64,000 bases of DNA from Heliobacterium mobile (GCF_009720735.1 NZ_WNKU01000012.1:1-64000); one strand, 5' to 3'. Positions 8,779 to 18,380 are shown, counted from the first letter of the stretch. Made by a program: numbers and translations. The notes: generated from the sequence alone by a model not told the origin.

Positions 8779-8811
8779 GAGAGCCCGGAAAAAAGGGAGT
8801 GCGATGATGGG

Positions 8812-9747
8812 ATGCGAAAAGAAGAATTCGTCCACTTATGCCGTAACTGGCCTGTTCAAGGCGGCTATTCGCTGGCCGGAGCTGTAGTTCCCTTGGTTCG
8901 GACGTACCTGTTCGGAAACCACCGGCGAAAACTGCCCGTGATCTGGCTGGAGATGAACGACAGCGGTGACAATAACATCTCTTTTTTGAATGCCACTTCG
9001 CCCTACGTGGGACAAGTTTTTACATATATGATCGACCTCTTATACAGCAACCCCTTTATGGCTGCTCAAGGACCGGACGCTCTACAACTGCTCACGAATG
9101 CAGCGCGAGAATACAGCGGAAAATTCACCCTTGTTGTGGAAGGAGCCGTGCCGACCAAAGCGGACGGCTTATATACAGTCATCGCCAGGACGCCGGAACG
9201 GCCCCTCACTGCCTGGGAGATCCTGCGATGGTTGGGCCCATTGGCGGAATACGTCCTCGCTGTCGGTACCTGTGCCAGCTTCGGCGGCCCCTCGGCCGCC
9301 CGGCCCAACTTGACCGGAAGCCGGCCGATCCAGGATGTGCTGCAGCGGCCAGTCATCCGGGTGAGCGGTTGCCCCGTCAACTCTGATTGGTTCGTGGGAA
9401 CCTTGGCCCACTTGATCCTCTACGGTATGCCTGAAGTAGATGACCAGGGGAGACCGACGTTGTTTTATAGGGATACAGTTCACCGCCATTGCCAGCGCCG
9501 TTCTTACTTTGGCCAAAAAGTCTTCGCGGAAAAATTGGGCGATAAGGAATGCATGTATTCCGTCGGCTGCATGGGACCGGCCACATTGGCCGATTGTCCC
9601 TACCGGCAATGGGTCGATCATGTGAGTTGGCCTGTCAAAGCGAATACCCCTTGTATCGGCTGTACAAATCGAGACTTTCCTGATGGCTCAACTCCCTTTT
9701 ACCAGTCCTTGGCCCAAAAACGTCCCAAAGAAGGAGGGCGCTCATGA
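8812..9747 (+). CDS. [NiFe] hydrogenase small subunit, atypical proximal cluster motif
   Basis: This 311-residue subunit carries the electron-relay iron-sulfur clusters. There is no twin-arginine signal, so a cytoplasmic enzyme is likely. Where most families have LxxxxCTGC, this one reads LEMNDSGDNNISFLNA, with Ser51 and Asn54 at the two Cys positions. The other proximal ligands look intact: Cys154 in GTCASFGG and Cys187 in SGCPVN. Distal and medial cluster motifs follow (HRHCQRRSYF, YSVGCMGP, ADCPYRQW, TPCIGC). The SFLNA context resembles cyanobacterial-type uptake HupS, where Asn replaces the second Cys. ATG 8812 follows GGGAGTG. It overlaps the large-subunit start by 4 bases. Confidence 0.93.
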   Translation: MRKEEFVHLCRNWPVQGGYSLAGAVVPLVRTYLFGNHRRKLPVIWLEMNDSGDNNISFLNATSPYVGQVFTYMIDLLYSNPFMAAQGPDALQLLTNAAREYSGKFTLVVEGAVPTKADGLYTVIARTPERPLTAWEILRWLGPLAEYVLAVGTCASFGGPSAARPNLTGSRPIQDVLQRPVIRVSGCPVNSDWFVGTLAHLILYGMPEVDDQGRPTLFYRDTVHRHCQRRSYFGQKVFAEKLGDKECMYSVGCMGPATLADCPYRQWVDHVSWPVKANTPCIGCTNRDFPDGSTPFYQSLAQKRPKEGGRS

Positions 9748-11228
9748 GCCGGCAGCGCATCATGTTTAGTCCTGTCACCCGTTTAAGCGGTTTGCTCTCG
9801 GTGGAAGTTTTTTTAGAGGGAAGATGGGTCGCTGAGGCCAATGCCAGCGCTACCTTGTTTCGGGGATTCGAGTGGATCATGCGCGAACGCCATGTGACCG
9901 ATGCAGTCTACCTGACCCAACGGGTCTGTGGGATCTGCTCGACCTCCCATGGGGCGGTGGCCAGTTACTTGCTTGACGATCTGTTAGACAACAGCATCCC
10001 TGAGCAGGGACAGTATTTACGCAATATCATGTTCGGTGCCGACTTCCTGCAGAACCACATTCGGCATTTTTATCTCTTCAGCTTGCCAGACTTTGTTCGC
10101 ATGCCCGACCACCCTCCGTTTCAACAGCAAAACCTGGCAGACGCCCGTTTTGACAGTGTGACCACTCGACAAATGGTGGCCCATTACTTCGAGGGGATCA
10201 AAGCGTCCCAGAAATGCCATCAGATCCTGGCCCTCTTCGGCGGTAAGGCACCTCATCAACACAGCTTTGTTCACGGCGGCGTGTCCGTAGCCCCCACGGC
10301 CGATAAGGTGGCGACCGCCTTAGCGTTGCTTCAAGAAGTGAACGACTTTGTACAAGGCTGCATGGTTCCAGATACGGAACGAATCGCCCAGACTTATGGC
10401 GATTACTTTCACATCGGGGAAACGCCCCGGCGGATGCTATCCTTCGGGCTCTTTCGCTTCGGTGAAAAAAATGAACAGGTGCTCTGGCGCAGCGGCCTGA
10501 TCAAGGAACAGCAAGTAACCGTTCCCCAGATCCCCTTCATCAAAGAAGAGGTCACGCATAGTTGGTATAACCGCAGTCCTGAGGTCAGCCACACGCCGGA
10601 AGTCTACTCAGTACCTCAAAGCTCGGAAAACAACGGCAGTTCTGAAACGCATGAGATGATCCCGGATCCTTATAAAGGGCAGGCCTATTCCTTTGTCAAA
10701 TCGGTGCAGTACGCCGGCGAGACTTATCAAGTAGGACCGCTGGCGAGGATGCTCATCAACGGATTCTATCGCGGTGGGACGTCCACGATGGACCGCATAT
10801 ATGCCCGTACGCTGGAAACGGTCTTAATCGTCGAACAGATGAAAGAGTGGTTAGGCCGCCTTATACCAGGACCCCCGCCCATCCAGCAGAATCGAGAGCC
10901 TGTGAAAAAAGAAGTGGTGGCGGTGACCGATGCCATGCGGGGCGCCTTGCTCCATCGTGCTCAGGTGAAGGGCGAGCAAGTGAGCCGCTATGACATCATC
11001 ACGCCGACCGTATGGAACTTTTCCCCGAAAGATGGGCGGGGCCAACGAGGGCCTGTGGAAAGCGCTCTTGTTGGTACCGAAATTCCCCGGCCCGATATGT
11101 TATTTACGGTGTTAGGGCGGATCGTTCGATCCTTTGATCCCTGTTTGAACTGTGCCACCCATGTCATGGACATAAAAAATGGATCCCCTTTCATTAGGGA
11201 ATCCAAGATGGTTGAAATGTTCCGTTAG
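9744..11228 (+). CDS. [NiFe] hydrogenase large (catalytic) subunit
   Basis: This 494-residue subunit holds the Ni-Fe site. Both ligand motifs are complete: RVCGICSTSH with Cys62 and Cys65, and DPCLNCATH with Cys467 and Cys470. The residues after His473 form a 21-residue tail (starting VMDIKNGS) of the kind removed by the HyaD/HupD-type protease encoded at 8129. Start ATG overlaps the small-subunit stop (ATGA), so both are made together. No hyp maturation genes or membrane cytochrome are in the window, so those must be encoded elsewhere. Direction (uptake or evolution) cannot be told from the sequence; uptake is the more likely guess. Confidence 0.95.
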   Translation: MSRQRIMFSPVTRLSGLLSVEVFLEGRWVAEANASATLFRGFEWIMRERHVTDAVYLTQRVCGICSTSHGAVASYLLDDLLDNSIPEQGQYLRNIMFGADFLQNHIRHFYLFSLPDFVRMPDHPPFQQQNLADARFDSVTTRQMVAHYFEGIKASQKCHQILALFGGKAPHQHSFVHGGVSVAPTADKVATALALLQEVNDFVQGCMVPDTERIAQTYGDYFHIGETPRRMLSFGLFRFGEKNEQVLWRSGLIKEQQVTVPQIPFIKEEVTHSWYNRSPEVSHTPEVYSVPQSSENNGSSETHEMIPDPYKGQAYSFVKSVQYAGETYQVGPLARMLINGFYRGGTSTMDRIYARTLETVLIVEQMKEWLGRLIPGPPPIQQNREPVKKEVVAVTDAMRGALLHRAQVKGEQVSRYDIITPTVWNFSPKDGRGQRGPVESALVGTEIPRPDMLFTVLGRIVRSFDPCLNCATHVMDIKNGSPFIRESKMVEMFR

Positions 11229-11250
11229 TAGGGTCATGGGCTTACTGCAG

Positions 11251-11289
11251 AGAGCGTTTTCGACTCGGAGCGAAAAAGTGCTCTTTTTT
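11251..11289 (+). terminator. terminator after hydrogenase genes
   Basis: AGAGC-GTTTTCG (11251-11262) pairs with CGAAAA-AGTGCTCT (11271-11284), followed by a T-run. It lies 23 bases behind the large-subunit stop codon and suits a rho-independent terminator. Confidence 0.65.
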
Positions 11290-11378
11290 CTTGGCGGTAA
11301 CATGGAAAAACAGGTACAATGAGACTAGATCCAATAAGGAGGTGAATTCCCCGATTTTCCGTGTGAATTGGGGAGAAA

Positions 11379-12290
11379 ATGCGCTTATTGACCCGTTCGG
11401 ATTTTGACGGTTTGGCTTGTGCTGCGCTGTTGATTGAACTCGGAATGGTAGACTCCTTTAAGTTTGTTCATCCGAAAGATGTTCAAGACGGCTTGGTTGA
11501 GGCGAATGAAAATGACATCGTAGCCAATGTGCCCTATGCGCCCGGCTGCGGCCTCTGGTTTGATCACCACGCCTCCGAAGAAGAGCGCGGTAGCTTACAA
11601 CAACAATACAAAGGGATGTCTCGTCCGGCTCCCTCCTGTGCCCGGGTCATCTATGATTACTACGGCGGTCGGGACAAGTTTGGCCCCGATTTTGACGCTC
11701 TCATGGCGGCGGTGGACAAGGCCGATTCGGCTCAGTTCGCCATCGACGAAGTGCTCGATCCTTCTGGATGGGTTCTCCTTTCTTTCATCATGGATCCCCG
11801 AACCGGTCTCGGTCGTTTTCGCAACTTCACCATCAGCAACTATCAGTTGATGGAGAAACTGGCCCATGATATCCGGCATAAAACCATCGAAGAGATTATC
11901 GAAGATCCGGATGTGCAGGAACGGATCGGCTTGTACTTTGAGCAGACCGAACTGTTCAAGAATATGGTGACGGCACACTCCAAGGTACATAAGAATGTGC
12001 TCGTGACCGACCTGCGTAACGCCGATCCGATCTATTCCGGCAACCGTTTTATTCCGTACGCATTGTTCCCGGAGGCCAACATCAGCGTTTGGATCGTCAA
12101 CGGAAAGCTCGGCAACTGCGTCTTTACCTGCGGGAAGTCGATCTTCGACAAGTCTTCGCCGGTGAACATCGGTTCGATCATGTTGAAATACGGCGGCGGA
12201 GGCCATTTCAACGTCGGTACCTGTCAGGTGCAGAATGAAGAGGCCGAAGAGACGCTAACGAACATCATGGAACTGTTTTCGGACCGGTAA
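11379..12290 (+). CDS. DHH-family phosphoesterase (exopolyphosphatase-like)
   Basis: This 303-residue protein is related to DHH phosphoesterases. The N-terminal LLTRSDFDGLACAALL carries the first metal-binding Asp motif, and LWFDHHASEE is the DHH motif at about residue 62. A middle segment (MAAVDKADSAQF) supplies the next Asp, and a C-terminal KYGGGGHFNVGTCQV matches the DHHA1 GGGH substrate loop. Members cleave phosphodiesters or polyphosphate, and the exact substrate is not clear. ATG 11379 follows GGGGAG. It stands alone between two terminators. Confidence 0.88.
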   Translation: MRLLTRSDFDGLACAALLIELGMVDSFKFVHPKDVQDGLVEANENDIVANVPYAPGCGLWFDHHASEEERGSLQQQYKGMSRPAPSCARVIYDYYGGRDKFGPDFDALMAAVDKADSAQFAIDEVLDPSGWVLLSFIMDPRTGLGRFRNFTISNYQLMEKLAHDIRHKTIEEIIEDPDVQERIGLYFEQTELFKNMVTAHSKVHKNVLVTDLRNADPIYSGNRFIPYALFPEANISVWIVNGKLGNCVFTCGKSIFDKSSPVNIGSIMLKYGGGGHFNVGTCQVQNEEAEETLTNIMELFSDR

Positions 12291-12319
12291 AAAGCTAGGT
12301 GGTAAAAAATCTAGTACAC

Positions 12320-12367
12320 AAAATAGCCTCTTGATGAGTGCCTATGCTCATCAAGGGGCTATTTTTT
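12320..12367. terminator. bidirectional terminator between DHH gene and galE
   Basis: AAAATAGCCTCTTGATGAG pairs with CTCATCAAGGGGCTATTTT around an 8-base loop, with A-runs on one side and T-runs on the other. It can end both convergent transcripts; its edge overlaps the galE stop codon (12366-12368). Confidence 0.9.
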
Positions 12368-13334
12368 ATCGATGTTGCCATAGCCATGCGGTTTCGACAA
12401 TCGTAGACAAATCAGTAAACTTGGGCTTCCAGCCGAGTTCGGCGACGGCCTTAGCGTTAGAGGCGACCAAAACGGCGGGATCTCCAGGACGACGGGGTTC
12501 TATACGTACGGGAATAGGATGCCCAGTGACGCGGCGAGCGCTTTCTATGACAGACAGAACGGAAAAGCCCTGGCCATTACCGAGGTTACAGACGCCAGAG
12601 GGTTTCCCGGAGAATAGCGCTTCGATAGCCAGCACATGGGCATCGGCCAGATCGGATACGTGGATATAGTCGCGGATACAAGTGCCGTCTTCGGTAGGAT
12701 AGTCATTTCCAAAGACGGATACAAAGTCCCGATGACCTTGAGCGACTTTTAGGATGTTTGGAATGAGATGCGTTTCCGGGTCGTGACTCTCACCGCTTCG
12801 TCCTTGCGGATCAGCCCCGGCTACATTGAAATAACGTAGGGCCATCCACTTCATCCTGTGGACCTTTTCAAACCAAGGCAGCATCTGCTCGATAAGATGT
12901 TTGGACAAGCCGTACGGATTGGTGGGCCGGATCGGATGCGATTCCGGGATCGGCACATCTTGAGGTTCGCCGTAAACGGCCGCCGTCGATGATAACACGA
13001 AATAGGGGATCTTATGTTTCGCCATCGCAGATAGCAGGACCGCCGACTGACTGGTGTTGGCCAAGAAGTATTTCCCCGGATCTTGCATCGACTCGCCGAC
13101 GAGGCTTTTTGCAGCAAAATGCAACACGCCGTCGATGGGATAGTCATGAAAAATCTTTTCGAGCAATGAGGAATCTCCTACGTCTCCCTGATAAAAGGGA
13201 ACTCCATCAGGAACCAGATAAGCATGACCTGTCGTCAGGTTGTCCAAAATGACGACGTCATGGCCTGCGGCTTGTAAAGCGAGGACCGTATGGCTGCCGA
13301 TGTAGCCGGCACCGCCGGTAACGAGAAAACGCAT
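12366..13334 (-). CDS. galE: UDP-glucose 4-epimerase
   Basis: This 322-residue short-chain dehydrogenase-type enzyme interconverts UDP-glucose and UDP-galactose (Leloir pathway, surface polysaccharides). The NAD-binding VTGGAGYIGSH motif is at residues 5-15. The catalytic SSTAAVYG and YGLSK (Tyr-x-x-x-Lys) are at about 118 and 142, and the family segment LRYFNVAGADPQGRSGE is at about 170. Length is standard for bacterial GalE. ATG 13334 is the natural start. It stands alone; convergent with the DHH gene and divergent from the YeiH-type gene. Confidence 0.95.
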   Translation of the reverse strand: MRFLVTGGAGYIGSHTVLALQAAGHDVVILDNLTTGHAYLVPDGVPFYQGDVGDSSLLEKIFHDYPIDGVLHFAAKSLVGESMQDPGKYFLANTSQSAVLLSAMAKHKIPYFVLSSTAAVYGEPQDVPIPESHPIRPTNPYGLSKHLIEQMLPWFEKVHRMKWMALRYFNVAGADPQGRSGESHDPETHLIPNILKVAQGHRDFVSVFGNDYPTEDGTCIRDYIHVSDLADAHVLAIEALFSGKPSGVCNLGNGQGFSVLSVIESARRVTGHPIPVRIEPRRPGDPAVLVASNAKAVAELGWKPKFTDLSTIVETAWLWQHR

Positions 13335-13468
13335 AAAAAACCCCCACTATAATTCAGATGGATGATCGTTCACCATCATTATTGCTTATTTCACACATCA
13401 TAAAAAGTAATTTTACAGCCTTCGCTCAAAGGGGATAGGATAAACCCAAAGAACGGAGGTAGTTTTAC

Positions 13469-14464
13469 ATGAATCAAAGTCGATTTATCGGCGGTCTGCT
13501 TTTGACCGCCTTGCTTGCCGCCGCCGCGCAGATGATGGCCCGTCTCCCTTTGCTCAGCATCTTCGGGGTCATGGTGACAGCCATCCTCCTTGGATTAGCT
13601 CTGCGGGCGATCGGCGAAGCCGTGGTCACACCGCTTAGCCCCGGAATTTCTTTCTCCGCCAAGTATGTGCTTCGAGTGGGCATCATCCTGATGGGGGTAC
13701 GGCTCAACATCGGCGACATCGTGGCAGCAGGTTGGAAGACCATCGTACTCGATGTGATGGTCATCTTGTTCGCGATTTCAGTCATCCTTTACCTAGGCCG
13801 GAAGATGTGCCTGGAACCGAAATTGACCGCTCTCATCGCTGCAGGGACAGGCGTTTGTGGCGCCGCAGCCATTGGTGCTGTTGGGCCGGTGATCAAAGCC
13901 AAAGACGAAGAAGTGGCCCTTTCTGTAGCCATCATCGCACTGCTCGGTACACTATTTACCGTGATTTATACGGCTCTGCTGCCCATTTTAAACTGGTCGC
14001 CTCATGAGTATGGCCTATTCGCCGGAGCGACCTTGCATGAAATCGCCCATGTGGTGGCGGCGTCAGCCCCGGGCGGCCCCGTGAGCAGTGACACGGCCTT
14101 ATTGGTCAAGTTAGGGAGGGTTGTCCTCCTGGCGCCGGTGGTGATGGTTATGGACTGGCTGTACAACAAGCGCTCCCAGAACCCCAGCCTTGCGAATCCA
14201 GGCAAACGGGTGATACCCTGGTTCGTCCTCGGCTTTCTCGGCATGGCTCTGTTAAACACCTATCATGTATTCACTGCGGACACGGCCCAAAAGATCATCT
14301 CAACGAGTGTCTTCTTGCTGGCCATGGCCATGGCCGGCATGGGACTGAATGTGCATATCGCCGATATTCGACGAGTGGGCCTGATGCCGATGGTCGTGGG
14401 GATAACGGGCTCAGTCTTACTCAGCCTTTTTGGACGAGGGCTCATCGTCCTCCTCGGCTTGTAA
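13469..14464 (+). CDS. YeiH family (UPF0324) membrane transporter
   Basis: This 331-residue membrane protein has about ten hydrophobic helices and the UPF0324 landmarks: ILLGLALRAIG, the segment LRVGIILMGVRLN, the AGTGVCGAAAIGAVGPVIKAK motif and GATLHEIAHVVAA. The family (YeiH) is usually annotated as a putative sulfate exporter; the substrate is unproven. AACGGAGGT at 13453-13461 supports ATG 13469. The 3' end overlaps by 48 bases the end of the LysR-type gene on the other strand. YeiH and a LysR-type regulator are also neighbours in Escherichia coli (yeiE-yeiH), which makes the regulator a likely partner. Confidence 0.9.
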   Translation: MNQSRFIGGLLLTALLAAAAQMMARLPLLSIFGVMVTAILLGLALRAIGEAVVTPLSPGISFSAKYVLRVGIILMGVRLNIGDIVAAGWKTIVLDVMVILFAISVILYLGRKMCLEPKLTALIAAGTGVCGAAAIGAVGPVIKAKDEEVALSVAIIALLGTLFTVIYTALLPILNWSPHEYGLFAGATLHEIAHVVAASAPGGPVSSDTALLVKLGRVVLLAPVVMVMDWLYNKRSQNPSLANPGKRVIPWFVLGFLGMALLNTYHVFTADTAQKIISTSVFLLAMAMAGMGLNVHIADIRRVGLMPMVVGITGSVLLSLFGRGLIVLLGL

Positions 14465-15391
14465 ACGAGCGGGATGAAGGGATGGCGGGGGCGATAGCTT
14501 TTCAGCGACGAAAGCGAGGAAGCGGTCGACGGCGAGGGTCGTAAACTTTTCCTTGTGGTAGAACATGGTGAAGGACCGTAGAATGGGGCCTTCTTGGACA
14601 GGCAGGAGTTGGAGATCTCCCCGGCATACTTCATCAGTCACTGCCAATTTAGAAATGACCGAAATCCCCAGGCCTGCCTTGACGGCTTCCTTGACCGCTT
14701 GGGTGCTGCCGAGTTCCATGACCACATCCAGCGTTGCCCGAGAGTGCCCGTGCATTTCTAAGAACTGTTCAAAAAAACGACGTGTACCCGACAGGGGTTC
14801 TCGCAGGACCCACCGGGCCCGCAGTAGTTCGGCCAAAGAAATGGCTTTGTCCCCTGACTGCTCGCCCCCGGCGGGAGCGATGACGACCAGTTCATCGCCG
14901 CTGCAAGGTAGACTGACGAGCAGCCCGGGTAGTGGGTCCGGTCCCTCGATAAAGCCGATATCCAACTGACCTGCCATAACCATGGCAGTAATCTGTTCGG
15001 AATTATAGACGTCCATAGCGATGTTCACTTTGGGATAGGCCTGGCGAAACTGCACGAGCAGTGCTGGGAGAACGTATTCGCCGATCGTTAAACTGGCACC
15101 GACACGTAAACGGCCGCTCACTTCGCCGGTCAGGTCTTGCATGGTATGGTTTACTTTTGTATAGAGCTGGTCCAACTCGACGGCGAAGGGATATAAAACC
15201 TTTCCCGCGGTAGTGGCCATGATGCGGCGGTGAAGCCGGTCAAAGAGCTTAACATCGAAGTGGGCTTCCAGATTTTGAATCTGCTGGCTGACGGCCGACT
15301 GGGTCATATGCAGTTCCTGGGCAGCGCTGGATATACTGTTTTTCTCCATCACTGTCTTGAAGATAAAAAGTTGCGTGTCGAGCACGGTCAT
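14417..15391 (-). CDS. LysR-type transcriptional regulator
   Basis: This 324-residue regulator has an N-terminal winged helix-turn-helix (residues 3-60, with SISSAAQELHMTQSAVSQQIQNLE as recognition region) and a periplasmic-binding-like effector domain (about 90-300). The C-terminal tail (PPSLHPARLQAEEDDEPSSKKAE) is the part that runs over the YeiH stop codon. The sequence class is like CysL/YwfK and YeiE. GGGAGG lies just before ATG 15391, so an in-frame GTG six bases in (15385) is also a possible start. Regulation of the convergent exporter gene is an inference. Confidence 0.9.
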   Translation of the reverse strand: MTVLDTQLFIFKTVMEKNSISSAAQELHMTQSAVSQQIQNLEAHFDVKLFDRLHRRIMATTAGKVLYPFAVELDQLYTKVNHTMQDLTGEVSGRLRVGASLTIGEYVLPALLVQFRQAYPKVNIAMDVYNSEQITAMVMAGQLDIGFIEGPDPLPGLLVSLPCSGDELVVIAPAGGEQSGDKAISLAELLRARWVLREPLSGTRRFFEQFLEMHGHSRATLDVVMELGSTQAVKEAVKAGLGISVISKLAVTDEVCRGDLQLLPVQEGPILRSFTMFYHKEKFTTLAVDRFLAFVAEKLSPPPSLHPARLQAEEDDEPSSKKAE

Positions 15392-15605
15392 TTCCTCCCT
15401 ACGGTAAAACCAAAAGACCGGAAACTAATGAATCTTCGTAAAATCGTTTGCCAAATCGAGCTTGCCCCCAAAAGGGATCGGTAAGCTTTGATATTTTCGA
15501 CATAGGTCGACAACAAATCTTTACTTGCAGTAAAGAACAACGTATCATCAAACCAAAACGGCTTTTTCTAGCAGAAGGCGCCTGGCAGAAGGGCGATGGA
15601 GGCCG

Positions 15606-17882
15606 ATGGGTTTGAAGGCGAATCTCTCATGGGGGCAGTTTCTCCCCCAACAGATCACGAAACGTATTTTATATTCCATGGTCGTTTTAGTAGTCCTGCA
15701 CACCGTGATTTTAACAGGCATCGTCCATTTAGGTTTTTTGAAAAAAGAACGCTTCGAACGGATGAAAGACCTGCAAACGGTGACGGCTGAACTGGATCAA
15801 CGCCTTTCTGAACAGGTGATCCACCCGGAAAGCATAAGAGGAGATTGGGAAGAACGCTCCTTAATTCTTGAAAAAACACTGCGGCCAGAAACGGAAGCGC
15901 TTTCGCAAATGTACCCGGGATTAGTTATTGGATACTATTCCAATGCGCTAGGGCGAACCGTAGCGTATAGCGAACGTCATGAGTATCATATCCGCGTCAT
16001 CGATTACACCTTGGGTTTACATCCCTTATCTTTTTTAAACAATTTGAGGATGGTGAGGGAACTGCCCGGCTTTGACCTGGAAACGGTCAAACCGGATATA
16101 CCTGTATTTGATAATTGGCGTAACGATCCGATGATCTACATCTCCCATTCCGTATACCGGGAGGGCTGGCTGGTCGGCTACTGTTGGGCAGTCGTGAAGC
16201 CTGATGATTTTCATACGGCCGTGCTGCTGCGGACTGCCGAGATCATCTCCATTGAATTGGTACTGGCGATATTGTTGATTTTTGAAGCCTGGCGGTTCTT
16301 TACCCGTTTTAAAGGGGAAATCGAAGGGTTCGGTCAAGCGGTAGTTCTAGATACGCAAAAGCTGCCGCGAGAGTTGCTTCCTGAGCTAAACCCGCTCTTG
16401 GAAAAACTAGAATCGGATACACGCAGCATAAAACTGGTTCAATCAAGTTTATCCAAGGAGATCGCTAAGCGTGTCCGTGCGGAGAAAGAGTTAAACCGTT
16501 TCTTCGACGTTTCTGTCGATATTCTCATCCTCATAGACCTCTCTGGTCATCTGCGCCGGTGGAATCCCGCCTTGGAGCATCGTTTCGGATATAGCGAAGA
16601 AGAGTTGGCCGACGTCCCCTTCACTGATTTTGTCCATCCCGATGACATAGAGGCCGTAGAAACGGAATTTCGCTGGCTCTTATCGGGTGAGCCAACGGTG
16701 GGAGAGGAGATCCGTTTTCGCAGTAAAGACGGCAACTATCGTTGGATGGCATGGAACGCCGTCCCGGATCTGGTTGACGGAACGATCTACGCCGTCGGAC
16801 GGGATATGACCGCCCGGAGACAATCGGTAGAAGATCTGCGCGTCTCAGAGGAGCGTTTTTCCAAGGCCTTCTACGCCAATCCAAACCCGATGTACATTTA
16901 CTGTATAGACAAGGATTGTCTCTTTGAAGTGAATGAGAGCTTCCTGCGGATCACTGGATGGAGACGGGAAGAGGTGATCGGCCGAAGCCTTCAAGAACTG
17001 CATCTATCGAAACCATCACCCCGGGAAAAAGTCATCCGAAACCGGGAGACATACTTTAATACGCAAAACGGGGAAAAACGTATATGGCTCCTGTCGGCCG
17101 AACAGATTGAACTGGGAAGCCGTCCTTGTTATCTTTATGCGATCAACGATATCACCGAATTGCGGTGGCTGGAAAAGGAAATGGCTCGGTTGGATCGCCT
17201 CAATCTGGTGGCCCAGATGGCCGCCGGTATCGGCCACGAGATCCGTAACCCCATGACGACGGTTCGTGGTTTTCTGCAAATTCTCGCTGCAAAAGATGAA
17301 AGTATACATAATAAAAACTACTACGACTTGATGATCGAGGAATTGGATCGAGCCAATTCGATCATCACTGAATTTCTCTCTCTGGCCAAAAGCAAGGTTG
17401 ACGACCCGAAAATACAAAGTCTGAATCAAATCATTAAGACACTATACCCGATGATGGAAGCGAACGCCTCTTTGGGTAAGCAGTTCTTGCGGTTAGAATT
17501 GGGTCAAATCCCCGATCTCCTTCTCGGTGAAAAGGAAATAAGGCAGCTGCTGTTGAATTTAGTCCGCAACGGGTTGGAAGCGATGACGGCCGGACAAACA
17601 TTGACCATCAAAACATACCTTGACAGTGACAGTGTCGTACTGGCCGTTCAAGATGAAGGCCCAGGTATTGAATCGTCCTTGCTGGAAAAGCTCGGTACCC
17701 CCTTTTTTACCACCAAAGATCAAGGAACCGGTCTTGGCTTGGCGATTTGCCACAATATCGCCGCACGGCACCAGGCCGTCATTATTGTGGAGTCGGGGAA
17801 CCAAGGGACCACGTTCTATGTCCGGTTTCCCTTCACCCCGTCGACAGAAACGAAGGGTTACCCGAAAAAAGAGACGGAATAA
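15606..17882 (+). CDS. sensor histidine kinase with two PAS domains
   Basis: This 758-residue kinase has a membrane helix at about 18-44, an extracytoplasmic sensor region to about 205, a second helix at about 205-225, and PAS domains at about 295-410 and 415-530. The HisKA domain has the phosphorylated His in MAAGIGHEIRNPMTTVRGF at about 540, and the HATPase domain has LLLNLVRNGLEAM (N box), VQDEGPGI (G1) and GTGLGLAI (G2). The H-box style resembles sporulation-type KinA/KinB kinases. GGAGG sits only 2 bases before ATG 15606. The receiver-domain protein downstream is probably co-transcribed. Confidence 0.92.
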   Translation: MGLKANLSWGQFLPQQITKRILYSMVVLVVLHTVILTGIVHLGFLKKERFERMKDLQTVTAELDQRLSEQVIHPESIRGDWEERSLILEKTLRPETEALSQMYPGLVIGYYSNALGRTVAYSERHEYHIRVIDYTLGLHPLSFLNNLRMVRELPGFDLETVKPDIPVFDNWRNDPMIYISHSVYREGWLVGYCWAVVKPDDFHTAVLLRTAEIISIELVLAILLIFEAWRFFTRFKGEIEGFGQAVVLDTQKLPRELLPELNPLLEKLESDTRSIKLVQSSLSKEIAKRVRAEKELNRFFDVSVDILILIDLSGHLRRWNPALEHRFGYSEEELADVPFTDFVHPDDIEAVETEFRWLLSGEPTVGEEIRFRSKDGNYRWMAWNAVPDLVDGTIYAVGRDMTARRQSVEDLRVSEERFSKAFYANPNPMYIYCIDKDCLFEVNESFLRITGWRREEVIGRSLQELHLSKPSPREKVIRNRETYFNTQNGEKRIWLLSAEQIELGSRPCYLYAINDITELRWLEKEMARLDRLNLVAQMAAGIGHEIRNPMTTVRGFLQILAAKDESIHNKNYYDLMIEELDRANSIITEFLSLAKSKVDDPKIQSLNQIIKTLYPMMEANASLGKQFLRLELGQIPDLLLGEKEIRQLLLNLVRNGLEAMTAGQTLTIKTYLDSDSVVLAVQDEGPGIESSLLEKLGTPFFTTKDQGTGLGLAICHNIAARHQAVIIVESGNQGTTFYVRFPFTPSTETKGYPKKETE

Positions 17883-17909
17883 GCAGGTATTGATGGAGAT
17901 GGAGGAAAG

Positions 17910-18380
17910 ATGGCACGGATTATTATCGGGGAGGACAATGAGGCCAACTGTGAACTCTTAAAAAAGATATTGAGTCGGAACGGCCATCGAGTCTTTGTGG
18001 CCCACAACGGGCGGGATGTCGTAGAAATGGCCAAACGATTGCAACCACAGACGGAGATCATCCTGCTAGATATCATGATGCCGATCATGGATGGCTTTCA
18101 AACGATCGCAGAACTGCAGCGGGACTGGCGGACCCAGTCCATTCCTGTCATCATGATCACCGGCAGCAACGATCTGAAAAATGTGCTTCGTTCCAAATCA
18201 GCCGGTGTAGTTGGCTATGTGCTTAAACCTTTTGAACCAGCCGATCTGCTGGAACGCATCGATCGGGCCTTAGGCAAAGAAATTGCGCCCAAAGACCAAC
18301 CCCTGGTCAAAATCTTTTCGGCAGGGGAGTTGTCCTCGAAGGCGGCGCTTGGCACCGGCGATGAAAATCAGTCGGAGTAA
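17910..18380 (+). CDS. single-domain response regulator
   Basis: This 156-residue CheY-like receiver has the acidic pocket IIGEDNEAN, the phosphorylated Asp in ILLDIMMPIMDG, the Thr in IMITGSND and the Lys in YVLKPFEPADLL. A 30-residue tail follows and has no output domain. It lies 27 bases after the histidine kinase gene, with GATGGAGG before the ATG, so kinase and receiver probably form a pair or a phosphorelay. Confidence 0.9.
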   Translation: MARIIIGEDNEANCELLKKILSRNGHRVFVAHNGRDVVEMAKRLQPQTEIILLDIMMPIMDGFQTIAELQRDWRTQSIPVIMITGSNDLKNVLRSKSAGVVGYVLKPFEPADLLERIDRALGKEIAPKDQPLVKIFSAGELSSKAALGTGDENQSE

